A DNA stretch of 64,000 bases, from positions 62,001 through 126,000 of the forward strand of contig NZ_CP104854.1 of the NCBI RefSeq assembly GCF_050916235.1. The letters run 5' to 3'. The position numbers and the translations under genes are program-made. Below are positions 26,663 to 34,511 of this stretch, piece by piece (within the stretch, counting starts at the first letter, position 1; each line of letters starts with the position of its first letter). Source of the stretch: Maridesulfovibrio sp050916235. Its GTDB lineage: Bacteria; Desulfobacterota; Desulfovibrionia; Desulfovibrionales; Desulfovibrionaceae. Below the pieces are notes generated by a model. The model was given only the letters and a program-made list of their open reading frames with translations. It was not told where the DNA came from and did no database searches.

Positions 26663-26932
26663 ATGAGCACGAACTCAATGTGGAAATCCATCGAGATTCT
26701 CGGAGTTGACAGGTCCTACCTTTCCCAAACTCTTGTCGAAATGAAAAAAATGCACGACACGCTGCAAGGCTACTATGGAGCCTGGGCTAGCACACGTGAT
26801 TCAGTCGACACAATGAATTCCATAAAAAGCTACAAGGAATTTGCTGAGCGTACCGAAGGACGGGTCATAAACATCGTCATAGATGGTGCAGATGTTCCAT
26901 ACGACCTTCCCCCTAAAAAGACCAAGGCCTGA
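26663..26932 (+). CDS. Small conserved-looking protein of unknown function
   Basis: An 89-residue acidic-basic protein (begins MSTNSMWKSIEILGVDR) with no signal peptide, membrane segment or motif I recognise. A GGAG ribosome site lies 8 nt before ATG 26663, the codon use resembles its neighbours, and it is tightly packed between the FeoA-like gene and slyX, which supports it as real. Likely helical at residues 15-40 and basic at the C terminus (PPKKTKA). Confidence 0.65.
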   Translation: MSTNSMWKSIEILGVDRSYLSQTLVEMKKMHDTLQGYYGAWASTRDSVDTMNSIKSYKEFAERTEGRVINIVIDGADVPYDLPPKKTKA

Positions 26933-26982
26933 TTCCTCACTCTCCAATTGCCAATCCACCGCCATTCTGGCATTTTCCGTTC

Positions 26983-27216
26983 ATGGAAAGCAAATATTCA
27001 AATGAAGAACGGATTGAGCGTCTTGAAACAGCACTTGCACTGCAGGACCAGACCATTGAGGAACTGAACAGGTTCATCATTGCCCAGCAGAAGCAAATCA
27101 ACGATATCGAAAAAAAAATTAAACTGATGGCTGCCAGAATGAAGGATCTGAAGGAAGCAGTTGCTCACGCCACCCCTGTGGATGATGCACCTCCACCGCA
27201 TTACGGACAGGTCTAG
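26983..27216 (+). CDS. slyX: SlyX family protein
   Basis: A 77-residue coiled-coil protein: a continuous heptad-like stretch from RIERLETALALQDQTIEELN to MAARMKDLKEAV, then the proline-rich end APPPHYGQV. The C-terminal PPHY is the family mark. Function is unknown even in E. coli. The stop lies one base before the next start. Confidence 0.85.
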   Translation: MESKYSNEERIERLETALALQDQTIEELNRFIIAQQKQINDIEKKIKLMAARMKDLKEAVAHATPVDDAPPPHYGQV

Positions 27217-27217
27217 A

Positions 27218-28156
27218 ATGAAAAAAGTCGACGTTCTCATCAACGCTTACGGCAAACCGTTTCAGACGGCACTTTCCCTGCTTTCGCTGATAAAACACAG
27301 CGGAAAATGGATCGACAGGATCTGGTTTGTCAGCGACCGCCCGGAGGAGACAAAGACACTTGGGCGGCAGTTTGTGCTTCATCTGCTGGACAACATTACA
27401 GTCTATGTGCCATCCGACTGGCGCTGGATCAACCATATTGATGAAAAACGGCTTACAGAAGATGACTACCGGCACTCAATCCGCTACCAGTACGGCTGGG
27501 AGCACAGCGACAAGGATTTCGCACTTGTCATCCATAATGATGTATATTTCAAAGGTGACGCGGCAGGAGTTCTCCTCGGTGTAATAGGAAACAGGATTGC
27601 CGCCGGGGAAATAGGGCTGTGCTGCCAATGCCCAGCCTTTCACCATAAGAAATGCTCGCCGGACAAATATCTGGAATTCCGCCCCACCCTCAAGGAATTC
27701 ATTATGATGGCCAGTGACCCGAAAGGCTACATCCCCACTGATGTTTCAAGCTACATGGTCTGTCCTACACTGCGCAAAAATCCGTGGCCGTTGCCGTCCT
27801 GCCGGGTTAATGAGTGGTGCGCTCTCATCAACCTGAAGATAGCCCGCCCGCTTACTTCACCCTTCGGCCCGGCACGCCCCTTTGGAGCACATGTTTTTGA
27901 AGGAGTCATGCAGGAACCGAAGGAAGGCCAGAAGTGGCAGGAATTCAAAACCCACCTCGGTATAGTCTACGATACCGGCATGGCATGGTTCAGGGACGTG
28001 CATCACGCAGGTCAGACCTGCGCACATCAGGACCTTTCTGCCGTCATGGAACACTGGACCGGGCACAAGGCTCTCTTTGACACCAATCTCTACGAATCCA
28101 ACGAACAAAGAGCCAAATCCATTCTGGAACAGGAATTCAGACTGAAATTCTCGTAA
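27218..28156 (+). CDS. Glycosyltransferase-like protein of unknown specificity
   Basis: A 312-residue soluble protein. Its first part (KKVDVLINAYGKPFQTALSL, then IDRIWFVSDRP) resembles the opening of GT-A fold family 2-like glycosyltransferases, and FALVIHNDVYFKGD holds a possible acidic metal-binding site (DVYF) in the expected place. Several cysteines (CCQCPAF) and many aromatic residues follow. No membrane segment is seen. ATG 27218 is 2 nt after the slyX stop; a longer in-frame start at 27161 falls inside slyX. I cannot name donor or acceptor, and a non-transferase role is possible. Confidence 0.55.
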   Translation: MKKVDVLINAYGKPFQTALSLLSLIKHSGKWIDRIWFVSDRPEETKTLGRQFVLHLLDNITVYVPSDWRWINHIDEKRLTEDDYRHSIRYQYGWEHSDKDFALVIHNDVYFKGDAAGVLLGVIGNRIAAGEIGLCCQCPAFHHKKCSPDKYLEFRPTLKEFIMMASDPKGYIPTDVSSYMVCPTLRKNPWPLPSCRVNEWCALINLKIARPLTSPFGPARPFGAHVFEGVMQEPKEGQKWQEFKTHLGIVYDTGMAWFRDVHHAGQTCAHQDLSAVMEHWTGHKALFDTNLYESNEQRAKSILEQEFRLKFS

Positions 28157-28273
28157 CTACATTCCGACGCTACTTTTTCTTACACATGAAAAACTTTGTT
28201 GCGGGAGCCACAATCCTAGCCGGAACTCCACCCTTTACGTTCAGAGCCCAGTATATTTTATTCAATAAGAAAT

Positions 28274-28302
28274 TTGACATACAGGTTTTCAGAAGCTATC
28301 AA
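28274..28302 (+). promoter_or_regulatory. Sigma70 promoter of the small membrane protein gene
   Basis: TTGACA (28274-28279), 17-nt spacer, TATCAA (28297-28302), about 70 nt before the start at 28371. The rest of 28157-28370 shows no gene I trust. Confidence 0.7.
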
Positions 28303-28370
28303 CCTGCAGTTAGTCAGCATATCACACGATCAAGACTAATTACAAAATACCCAATCAAAAAGGAGCTTCG

Positions 28371-28631
28371 ATGGAAACCAGCAACGTAGGAACTCAAATG
28401 AAAGCTGCCCCTGCCGCAGCCAGTGTTGCAGCCCCCCTCATGGCAGACGCGTCATACGCCAAAGTAATTGTACGCGACGGTAAAATAACCGGCGTGGACC
28501 TGCCCTTCAAGGATGTATTCTGGCTTACCTTCAAAGTTGGTATTTCACTTATACCTGTCGGAATCCTGATCGGCATAATCTATACGATTATTTTTTCAGT
28601 TTTCAGCGGGATGATGATCGGACTAGGCTAG
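28371..28631 (+). CDS. Small single-pass membrane protein, unknown
   Basis: An 86-residue protein with an alanine-rich N terminus, a short polar section (YAKVIVRDGKITGVDLPFKDVFW) and one long hydrophobic segment over residues about 52-84. An AAGGAG ribosome site precedes ATG 28371, a promoter lies upstream and a strong terminator follows, so it is an independent small transcription unit. No family is recognised. The VIVRDGKITGVDLPF wording looks like a conserved cytoplasmic tag. Confidence 0.7.
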   Translation: METSNVGTQMKAAPAAASVAAPLMADASYAKVIVRDGKITGVDLPFKDVFWLTFKVGISLIPVGILIGIIYTIIFSVFSGMMIGLG

Positions 28632-28655
28632 AATCACCCGACAATAATATTGTAC

Positions 28656-28689
28656 AAGGCAGCAGGATTTCCCGCTGCCTTTTTTTTAT
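28656..28689 (+). terminator. Terminator after the small membrane protein gene
   Basis: AAGGCAGC (28656-28663) pairs with GCTGCCTT (28674-28681), followed by a run of T. A textbook intrinsic terminator. Confidence 0.92.
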
Positions 28690-28879
28690 ACATTCAGCAC
28701 TGCATCAACACAATAATCATCAAATTCCCGCTATTCCTTCACTGCCGCCATAATCCTGTAACAAAAACAACGTATCCGCTACATGAACGGATCAAGTTTC
28801 ATAACACCTGGTCCATTGTACAAAAAAACAACTGCCACTGAAAACGGCCTGATTCCCGGGCCACAGGAGTTATTACTTT

Positions 28880-29548
28880 ATGGATATGCAGCACCCCCTG
28901 AAAGTGTATGAAAATGAACTCGCCGACCTTCAGGGTCTGGTCCTTGACCTCGGCAACCTCGCCCTCGACCAGTTGACCAGAGCCATTGCCACCTATGAGA
29001 AAAATGATCCGGAAAAAGCGCAGGCAATAATAGATAGGGATCAGGAAGTGAATGAACTGGAGCGCAAAGTCGACCACATGTCGCTGATGATCGTGACCAA
29101 GATGGAACCCAAGGCCGGAGACCTGCGCTATATCCTCTCCAGCAGCAAGATCGCATCCGACCTTGAACGTATTGCCGACTATGCAAAAAGCATTGCCAAA
29201 CGCGGTAAGCGCGGATTTGCCGAAGAGCACAGGCAACACCTTGGCTATGTCCAGCATATGGGCCGGGAACTCTGCGCCATGCTGCGCTATATTCTGGTAG
29301 CCTTCAAGGAACAGAGCGTCGAAAAAGCACTAGACGTATGGCACAGCGACAGCAACGTGGACGCGCTCTTCAAGGAAGCCGTGCTGGGCATGAAAAACTG
29401 CGTGTCGTCTGAAGAACTTGAGGGAACCGGATTCATCTCCCTGCTTTTCACCATGCGCTGCCTTGAGCGGGTCGGAGACCACATCACCAACATTGCCGAA
29501 CACATTTATTTCATAAAATATGCCGAACACTTTTCCGGCAAGAAATAA
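28880..29548 (+). CDS. phoU: Phosphate signalling regulator PhoU
   Basis: A 222-residue all-helical protein made of two PhoU repeats, each with the metal-binding E(R/K)xxD(H/Y)-type motif: ELERKVDHMS and SDLERIADYAKSI in the first, MRCLERVGDHITNIAEHIYF in the second. PhoU restrains Pho-regulon signalling through the Pst transporter and PhoR. No pst or pho gene is adjacent. Start at ATG 28880, AGGAG about 10 nt upstream. It ends near a terminator-like hairpin. Confidence 0.93.
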   Translation: MDMQHPLKVYENELADLQGLVLDLGNLALDQLTRAIATYEKNDPEKAQAIIDRDQEVNELERKVDHMSLMIVTKMEPKAGDLRYILSSSKIASDLERIADYAKSIAKRGKRGFAEEHRQHLGYVQHMGRELCAMLRYILVAFKEQSVEKALDVWHSDSNVDALFKEAVLGMKNCVSSEELEGTGFISLLFTMRCLERVGDHITNIAEHIYFIKYAEHFSGKK

Positions 29549-29574
29549 CCGAAAGAGTCAGCAACACATTTACA

Positions 29575-29601
29575 GGGGGCCGTACAGGTCCCCTTCATTT
29601 T
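29575..29601 (+). terminator. Terminator after phoU
   Basis: GGGG and CCCC arms with inner CC/GG pairs (29575-29593), followed by TTCATTTTT. Modest stem. Confidence 0.6.
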
Positions 29602-29700
29602 TCACTCCCTTCACCCGACAACCTTATGGCACGCAACGCAATGCTGCATGTTCGGTCATTTCCCCTTTACACCGCATCAGCTTTTGAATAACCTGCCTTG

Positions 29701-29787
29701 CAGCTAGGGGCGCCGTTTGCTGGCTGAGATGGCTTGAAAGCCTGTCCCTTTGAACCTGATGCGGGTAATACCGCCGTAGGGAAGCTG
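29701..29787 (+). promoter_or_regulatory. TPP (THI-box) riboswitch
   Basis: The aptamer core is recognisable: GGGGCGCC, GCTGAGATGGC, CCCTTTGAACCTGATGC, GGGTAATACC and CCGTAGGGAAGC in the right order. P1 is formed by CAGCT (29701-29705) with AGCTG (29783-29787). The riboswitch senses thiamine pyrophosphate and is followed by a terminator, then thiS. Confidence 0.97.
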
Positions 29788-29822
29788 AAAAAATAGATTT
29801 CACTTTCACATCTATTCTATTG

Positions 29823-29852
29823 GCTCGCCCTTCCGTGGTGAGCATTTTTTTT
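29823..29852 (+). terminator. Expression platform: intrinsic terminator of the TPP riboswitch
   Basis: GCTCGCC (29823-29829) and GGTGAGC (29837-29843), with one G-U, then A and eight T. TPP binding would favour this hairpin and stop thiSGHFE transcription. A GGAAG of the aptamer 3' side can pair with CTTCC in the loop as a possible antiterminator (weak, 5 bp). Confidence 0.85.
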
Positions 29853-29867
29853 ATGGAGCTCCGAAAA

Positions 29868-30068
29868 ATGCTTATTACTCTGAACGGAAAGAATACCGAA
29901 CTCGCCGACGGAATGACCATCCTCGATCTGCTCAAATCCAAAGAACTTACACCCGAAACAGTGGTTGTTGAACAGAACAGGGAAATCATCCCGGCGGATG
30001 CTTTCGGCAACACAGAAATCAACGACGGGGATCACCTCGAAGTACTGCGCTTTGTAGGCGGAGGTTAA
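29868..30068 (+). CDS. thiS: Sulfur carrier protein ThiS
   Basis: A 66-residue ubiquitin-like protein ending VGGG; the C-terminal Gly-Gly is adenylated by ThiF and thiolated to carry sulfur into the thiazole of thiamine. The MTILDLL and VVVEQNREIIP segments are typical. ATG 29868 has GGAG 10 nt upstream and is the first gene after the riboswitch terminator; an upstream in-frame start at 29820 would fall within the terminator. Confidence 0.95.
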   Translation: MLITLNGKNTELADGMTILDLLKSKELTPETVVVEQNREIIPADAFGNTEINDGDHLEVLRFVGGG

Positions 30069-30072
30069 TGAA

Positions 30073-30849
30073 ATGAATGATGATACCTTTGAACTCGGCG
30101 GCTTGAAATTCAACAGCCGTCTGCTGACCGGAACCGGTAAATACGCCGATGATTCCGTTATCCCTTCTGTATGTGATGCATCCGGATCGCAGATCATCAC
30201 CGTGGCCCTGCGCCGGGTGGACTTCGAATCCGAGACCGGGAACGTAATGAACCACATACCCAGACACATGCAGCTCCTGCCCAACACCTCAGGTGCCCGC
30301 AATGCCGATGAAGCTGTGCGCATCGCCCGCCTTGCCAAGGCCATGGGCTGCGGAAACTGGATCAAGATCGAAGTAATCTCCGACAGCAAATACCTGCTGC
30401 CTGACGGTTACGAAACCGCAAAAGCCACTGAGATTCTAGCCAGCGAGGGTTTTGTGGTGCTGCCCTACGTAAACGCCGACCTCTACGTTGCCCGTTCACT
30501 GGTCGATGCCGGTGCCGCTGCGGTAATGCCCCTCGGCGCACCAATCGGCACCAACCGTGGCCTGCAGACCCGGGAAATGATCCGTATTCTGATTGATGAG
30601 ATCAGCCTTCCCATCATCGTTGACGCCGGGATAGGGCGTCCTTCCGAAGCCTGCGAGGCTATGGAAATGGGTGCTGACGCCTGTCTGGTAAACACCGCCA
30701 TCGCTACCGCAAGCGATCCGGTTCTCATGGCCAGAGCATTCGGACGCGCAGTAAAGGCCGGTCGCGAAGCATTCCTCTCCGGTCCCGGAGCAAAACACAG
30801 CCATGCAAAGGCATCCTCTCCACTGACCGGATTCCTGCACGAAGGATAA
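30073..30849 (+). CDS. thiG: Thiazole synthase ThiG
   Basis: A 258-residue TIM-barrel enzyme that builds the thiazole phosphate from deoxyxylulose phosphate, ThiS-thiocarboxylate and dehydroglycine. Family segments: LTGTGKYADD, MTVALRRVD-like TVALRRVDFE, the Schiff-base lysine in GNWIKIEVI, MPLGAPIGTNRG and DAGIGRPSEACEAMEMGADACLVNTAIA. It starts 4 nt after thiS and ends 4 nt before thiH. Confidence 0.97.
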   Translation: MNDDTFELGGLKFNSRLLTGTGKYADDSVIPSVCDASGSQIITVALRRVDFESETGNVMNHIPRHMQLLPNTSGARNADEAVRIARLAKAMGCGNWIKIEVISDSKYLLPDGYETAKATEILASEGFVVLPYVNADLYVARSLVDAGAAAVMPLGAPIGTNRGLQTREMIRILIDEISLPIIVDAGIGRPSEACEAMEMGADACLVNTAIATASDPVLMARAFGRAVKAGREAFLSGPGAKHSHAKASSPLTGFLHEG

Positions 30850-30853
30850 GACA

Positions 30854-31969
30854 ATGAGCTTCTACCCCATCTGCGCCGAATACAACGACGCCCCGCTTGC
30901 CGAGCAATTCGGCTCCGTAACCGAACATGATGTCAGGCGCGCTCTTAACAAGACAACCGCAAGCCACGAAGACTTCCTTGCCCTGTTAAGCCCTGCGGCA
31001 ATACCCTTTCTGGAAGAAATGGCCGCCAAGGCCAGCAGACTGACCATGCAGCACTTCGGCCGCACCATACAGCTGTTCACCCCGCTCTATCTGGCGAACT
31101 TCTGTACCAACAGATGCGTATACTGCGGCTTCAACACTAAAAACAGCATCCCCAGAAGCCAGCTTGAACCTGAGCAGGTGGAAGAGGAAGCAAAGGCCAT
31201 TGCCGCCACCGGGCTCAAGCACCTGCTTATCCTGACCGGTGACGCACGGGCCAAATCATCCCCGGAATACATTAAAAACTGCGTAAGACTATTGAGCAAA
31301 TACTTTCCGTCAGTTTCAATTGAAATATACGCCATGACCGAAGAAGAATATGCCGGGCTTGTAAAAGTCGGAGTGGACGGCATGACCATGTTTCAGGAAA
31401 CCTACAACGAAGAGCTCTACCCGGAACTGCATCCCGCAGGCCCCAAAAACGACTACCGTTTCCGGCTGGATGCCCCGGAAAGAGCCTGCAAGGCCGGAAT
31501 GCGCGTGGTAAACATCGGAGCCCTGCTGGGTCTTGATGACTGGCGGCATGATGCCCTCAAAACCGGCATTCATGCAGCCTACCTGCAGAACAAATACCCG
31601 GAAGTGGACATTGCCGTGTCACTGCCGCGCATGCGCACCCACGCCGGCAACTTCGAACCACGCTCCATCGTAACCGACACCGACCTTGTGCAGAACATGC
31701 TCGCCCTGCGCATCTTCCTGCCCCGCTGCGGAATCACTATCTCTACCCGCGAGGCCCCCTCTTTCCGAGAAAACATCCTGCCGTTGGGCGTAACCCGCAT
31801 GTCCGCCGGGGTTTCCACCGAAGTCGGGGGACACAGCCAGAAAGGCGAAAAGGTCGGGCAGTTCGACATCAGCGACGAACGCAGTGTTGATGAGATGTGC
31901 AAAGTGCTGCGCGATCACGGCTACCAGCCCGTCTTCAAGGACTGGCATCCGCTGGGAGAAGCGTCTTGA
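30854..31969 (+). CDS. thiH: 2-iminoacetate synthase ThiH
   Basis: A 371-residue radical SAM enzyme that cleaves tyrosine to dehydroglycine (2-iminoacetate) and p-cresol under anaerobic conditions. The cluster cysteines are C84, C88 and C91 in FCTNRCVYCGFN; MFQETYNEELYPELHP, GALLGLDDWRHDAL and the C-terminal ISTREAPSFREN follow. Using ThiH rather than ThiO fits an anaerobe. Its stop overlaps the thiF start (TTGA). Confidence 0.97.
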   Translation: MSFYPICAEYNDAPLAEQFGSVTEHDVRRALNKTTASHEDFLALLSPAAIPFLEEMAAKASRLTMQHFGRTIQLFTPLYLANFCTNRCVYCGFNTKNSIPRSQLEPEQVEEEAKAIAATGLKHLLILTGDARAKSSPEYIKNCVRLLSKYFPSVSIEIYAMTEEEYAGLVKVGVDGMTMFQETYNEELYPELHPAGPKNDYRFRLDAPERACKAGMRVVNIGALLGLDDWRHDALKTGIHAAYLQNKYPEVDIAVSLPRMRTHAGNFEPRSIVTDTDLVQNMLALRIFLPRCGITISTREAPSFRENILPLGVTRMSAGVSTEVGGHSQKGEKVGQFDISDERSVDEMCKVLRDHGYQPVFKDWHPLGEAS

Positions 31970-32592
31970 ACCGGACGGAACAGGGAATAGCCTCATATCT
32001 GGGCGAAGAGCGTCTGCGATACCTGCAGGGCATCCGCATCGGCATTGCCGGAGCAGGCGGACTAGGCTCCAACTGTGCAATGCACCTGTTACGCTGCGGA
32101 TTCAAGATCTTCACCATCGCAGATTTTGACCGTGTGGAGGAATCCAACCTCAACCGCCAGCAGTACCGACTGGAACAGGTAGGGCAACCGAAGGTGGCTG
32201 CCCTTTACGACAACATGCGCGCAGTGAACCCGGACATCAGGCTTGATGCCCACATGCTCAGGGTTACACCAGCAAACATGCACGACATCTTCGCCCCCTG
32301 CGATGTCATCATTGAAGCCTTTGACGATGCGGCCGCAAAAAAGGTGCTGGTGGAAAAATACATGAACTCGGACAAGCTGCTAGTCTGTGCTTCCGGAATG
32401 GGCGGAACCGGCAACTCCGATGAAATGATCACCCGCAAGGTCCGTGACAACTTCTACATTGTCGGAGACATGAAAACCGAGTGCAACGCACAGACCCCGC
32501 CCTTTTCTCCAAGGGTAGGGATCGCCGCCGCCAAGCAGGCCGATGTTGTGCTGTCCTATTATCTCGACAAATTCGAATCGGAAAGGAGTTAG
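31966..32592 (+). CDS. thiF: ThiS adenylyltransferase ThiF
   Basis: A 208-residue E1-like enzyme that activates the ThiS C terminus. It has the nucleotide-binding GIAGAGGLGSN, the ESNLNRQQY segment and the C-terminal CNAQTPPFSPRVG. It is the short form without a rhodanese or zinc-ribbon tail. TTG 31966 is chosen as start, with GGGAG (31954-31958) 7 nt upstream and a 4-nt overlap with thiH; a start at 31897 would lie within thiH. Confidence 0.92.
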   Translation: MNRTEQGIASYLGEERLRYLQGIRIGIAGAGGLGSNCAMHLLRCGFKIFTIADFDRVEESNLNRQQYRLEQVGQPKVAALYDNMRAVNPDIRLDAHMLRVTPANMHDIFAPCDVIIEAFDDAAAKKVLVEKYMNSDKLLVCASGMGGTGNSDEMITRKVRDNFYIVGDMKTECNAQTPPFSPRVGIAAAKQADVVLSYYLDKFESERS

Positions 32593-32595
32593 ACT

Positions 32596-33252
32596 ATGAG
32601 CGCAAGGGAAATAACCCGCAAAAACATCCTCGATACTGATATATACTGCCTGACCGCCCTGAAATTCTCCAAAGGACGCTCCAACATCGAAGTGGTCCGC
32701 GAGATGCTCGACAACGGTATCAAGCTGATCCAGTACCGGGAAAAGGAAATCAAGTCCGGACAGAAATACCGCGAGTGCATGGAAATCCGCAAAATGACCC
32801 GCGACGCCGGAGCAGCCTTCATCGTGAACGACGACATTGATCTCGCCATGATGGTAGAAGCCGACGGCATCCACATCGGTCAGGATGATTTCCCGGTACA
32901 CGCCGTACGCAAGCTGGTCGGGGATAAAATGGCCATCGGCCTCTCAACCCATGCCCCGGAAGAAGCCCGCGCCGCAGTTGTGGCCGGAGTGGATTACATC
33001 GGGGTCGGGCCCATATTCCGCACTTTCACAAAGGACGACGTGGTTGATCCGGTAGGGTTCGAATATCTGGACTGGGTAGTCAAAAACATCGACATCCCCT
33101 TCGTGGCAATCGGCGGCATCAAGGAACACAATATAGCCGAAGTAATGAGCCGTGGGGCAAAATGCGTGGCACTTGTCACCGAAATCGTCGGAGCTGAAGA
33201 CATCGGCGGGATGATTCGTGAGTTGCGTGCAGCAATGGGTTCCGCAAAATAG
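32596..33252 (+). CDS. thiE: Thiamine-phosphate synthase ThiE
   Basis: A 218-residue TIM-barrel protein that joins HMP pyrophosphate and thiazole phosphate. Marks: LIQYREKEIKSGQKY, VNDDIDLAMMVEADGIHIGQDD, GLSTHAPEEA, DYIGVGPIFRTFTKDD and AIGGIKEHNIAEVM. Last gene of the thiSGHFE operon, 3 nt after thiF, with a terminator behind it. Confidence 0.95.
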   Translation: MSAREITRKNILDTDIYCLTALKFSKGRSNIEVVREMLDNGIKLIQYREKEIKSGQKYRECMEIRKMTRDAGAAFIVNDDIDLAMMVEADGIHIGQDDFPVHAVRKLVGDKMAIGLSTHAPEEARAAVVAGVDYIGVGPIFRTFTKDDVVDPVGFEYLDWVVKNIDIPFVAIGGIKEHNIAEVMSRGAKCVALVTEIVGAEDIGGMIRELRAAMGSAK

Positions 33253-33281
33253 CTGTAGAGTTTATTCAGGTATGCAATGAT

Positions 33282-33319
33282 AATCCCCGGACGGCTTTTG
33301 CTGTCCGGGGATTTTTTTG
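33282..33319. terminator. Bidirectional terminator between thiE and the paralog array
   Basis: AATCCCCGGAC plus GGC (33282-33294) pairs with GC TGTCCGGGGATT (33299-33312), a long stem with a TTTT loop, then T6. It is followed within 10 nt by the end of the converging gene. Confidence 0.93.
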
Positions 33320-33328
33320 AGTGGTGGG

Positions 33329-33844
33329 TTAGAAGGGTTGGCCGTTGTTGATAAGAACATTTGTATTTGATCCTGATCCGGCTCCGAAAATCCTAATTTG
33401 ACGAATGGAGCCGATTAATGCTCTGCGCAAGTCAGTATCAGTACTTTTCCATTTCAACACGCCATGACCATCTATTGTTTTTAACCCTGTATTAACAATC
33501 CCGAAAAGGAATAGCCTTGTAGAGCGAGGCGGAATAGCAAAATCCCCAACACCAGAAGAGAGCAATTTTCTGCTCGTTATCCCATATGACCCAGTATAAA
33601 CCTGACCATGATTAGTAACATCATTACCATCATGGTCATAGACTGTAATTTTACAAGTAACTTCTTTATCGGTAATGTTGCTTAAACTAATAATATTATA
33701 CCAGGAGGACGAAGGTCCTGTATAGCCAGCAGTAAGTCCGGGAAGTAAAACGATTCCCTGTGCAGCAAAATCATCTGCCATAGCCCCACCACTCATCATC
33801 AAAACCATTGCCATTGCCAATACGAATTTCATCAAAGCTTTCAT
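33329..33844 (-). CDS. Secreted protein of the tandem paralog array, member 1
   Basis: A 171-residue exported protein. Residues 1-23 are a signal peptide (MKALMKFVLAMAM...GGAMA) almost identical in its two neighbours. The mature part is probably an all-beta domain: DFAAQG, LSNITDKEVTCKITVYD, IPPRSTRLF, KWKSTDTDLRRALIGSIR and the end LINNGQPF. These blocks recur in members 2 and 3, with low similarity between. No known family is recognised; the SNITD...C.I.vYD..G pattern recalls extracytoplasmic beta-sandwich domains. It has one Cys in the mature part. Start fixed by AAGGAG before ATG 33844. Confidence 0.75.
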   Translation of the reverse strand: MKALMKFVLAMAMVLMMSGGAMADDFAAQGIVLLPGLTAGYTGPSSSWYNIISLSNITDKEVTCKITVYDHDGNDVTNHGQVYTGSYGITSRKLLSSGVGDFAIPPRSTRLFLFGIVNTGLKTIDGHGVLKWKSTDTDLRRALIGSIRQIRIFGAGSGSNTNVLINNGQPF

Positions 33845-33889
33845 ATTATCTCCTTAACTAGTTGTTGTTTGCAAAATAGACACAGGACA
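33777..33889. repeat. Near-identical leader repeat, copy A
   Basis: This 113-base block covers the signal peptide region and 5' untranslated sequence of member 1. It matches 34361-34473 at all but two positions, whereas the mature coding parts differ strongly. Confidence 0.9.
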
Positions 33890-33910
33890 CGGCGATTTGC
33901 CTTGTCCTGT
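33882..33910 (-). terminator. Hairpin between members 2 and 1
   Basis: A 9-of-10-bp stem (arms at 33884-33893 and 33899-33908, loop GATTT), reading AGGACAAGGC/GCCGTGTCCT on the minus strand. Only a short T-rich stretch follows, so it may be attenuating or mRNA-stabilising. Confidence 0.5.
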
Positions 33911-33927
33911 ACGAAGTACTTTATAAA

Positions 33928-34428
33928 TTAAAATGGTTGGCCGTTGTTGATAAGATCGGTTGTATTTGTATAACTAGACCCATCACATCTATGCTGCATA
34001 ACTCCACCAATCAAAGCTTTTCGTGCTTTGGGATCATCAGACTGCCACTCAATCTCTGCATACCCAATGGTATGAAAGACGCTATTAGTGGTAAGATAAA
34101 ACATTCTGGAAGAATGAGCCGGTATATCAAAATCACTTGTACCTAATGCAATTTGCACCCAATTTGCTCCACCCTTAACAACTCTGCTAAGATGAGTAAT
34201 CGAGCTACCTTCAGAATCATATATATTTACCTTACACCGAACATTACTATCCGTTATATTTGTGAGAGTTATATAAGGAAGAGTCCAGCTCACTGGGCTA
34301 GCATAGTAAATAATCAGATTAGACATTAAAGCACTGCCCTGAGGGTAAAACGAGGACTGCGCCATAGCCCCACCACTCATCATCAAAACCATTGCCATTG
34401 CCAATACGAATTTCATCAAACCTTTCAT
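33928..34428 (-). CDS. Secreted protein of the tandem paralog array, member 2
   Basis: A 166-residue exported protein with the same 23-residue signal peptide. The mature part keeps LTNITDSNVRCKVNIYDSEG, IPAHSSRMFYL, EWQSDDPKARKALIGGV and DLINNGQPF, but shares little sequence with member 1 elsewhere; it starts SSFYPQGSALMSN. Two cysteines in the mature part. The gene-to-gene spacer is 83 nt on both sides, which argues for unit duplication. No homologue is known to me. Confidence 0.75.
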   Translation of the reverse strand: MKGLMKFVLAMAMVLMMSGGAMAQSSFYPQGSALMSNLIIYYASPVSWTLPYITLTNITDSNVRCKVNIYDSEGSSITHLSRVVKGGANWVQIALGTSDFDIPAHSSRMFYLTTNSVFHTIGYAEIEWQSDDPKARKALIGGVMQHRCDGSSYTNTTDLINNGQPF

Positions 34429-34473
34429 AATATCTCCTTAACTAGTTGTTGTTTGCAAAATAGACACAGGACA
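34361..34473. repeat. Near-identical leader repeat, copy B
   Basis: Same block as 33777-33889, with two differences; it spans the signal peptide codons and the upstream region of member 2. Copy C, weaker and only over the signal peptide codons, is at 34951-35006. Confidence 0.9.
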
Positions 34474-34493
34474 AGGCGGTCTACCTTGTCCTG
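34467..34493 (-). terminator. Hairpin between members 3 and 2
   Basis: CAGGACAAGG (34467-34476) and CCTTGTCCTG (34484-34493), a perfect 10-bp stem with a 7-nt loop. On the minus strand the following sequence is only moderately T-rich. Confidence 0.55.
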
Positions 34494-34511
34494 CCCGAAA
34501 TAAATTCCAGA

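Noticed and set aside
28186..28389. Small plus-strand open frame before the membrane protein gene
   Set aside because: No ribosome site, overlaps the better promoter and the next gene's start; basic, unstructured-looking product.
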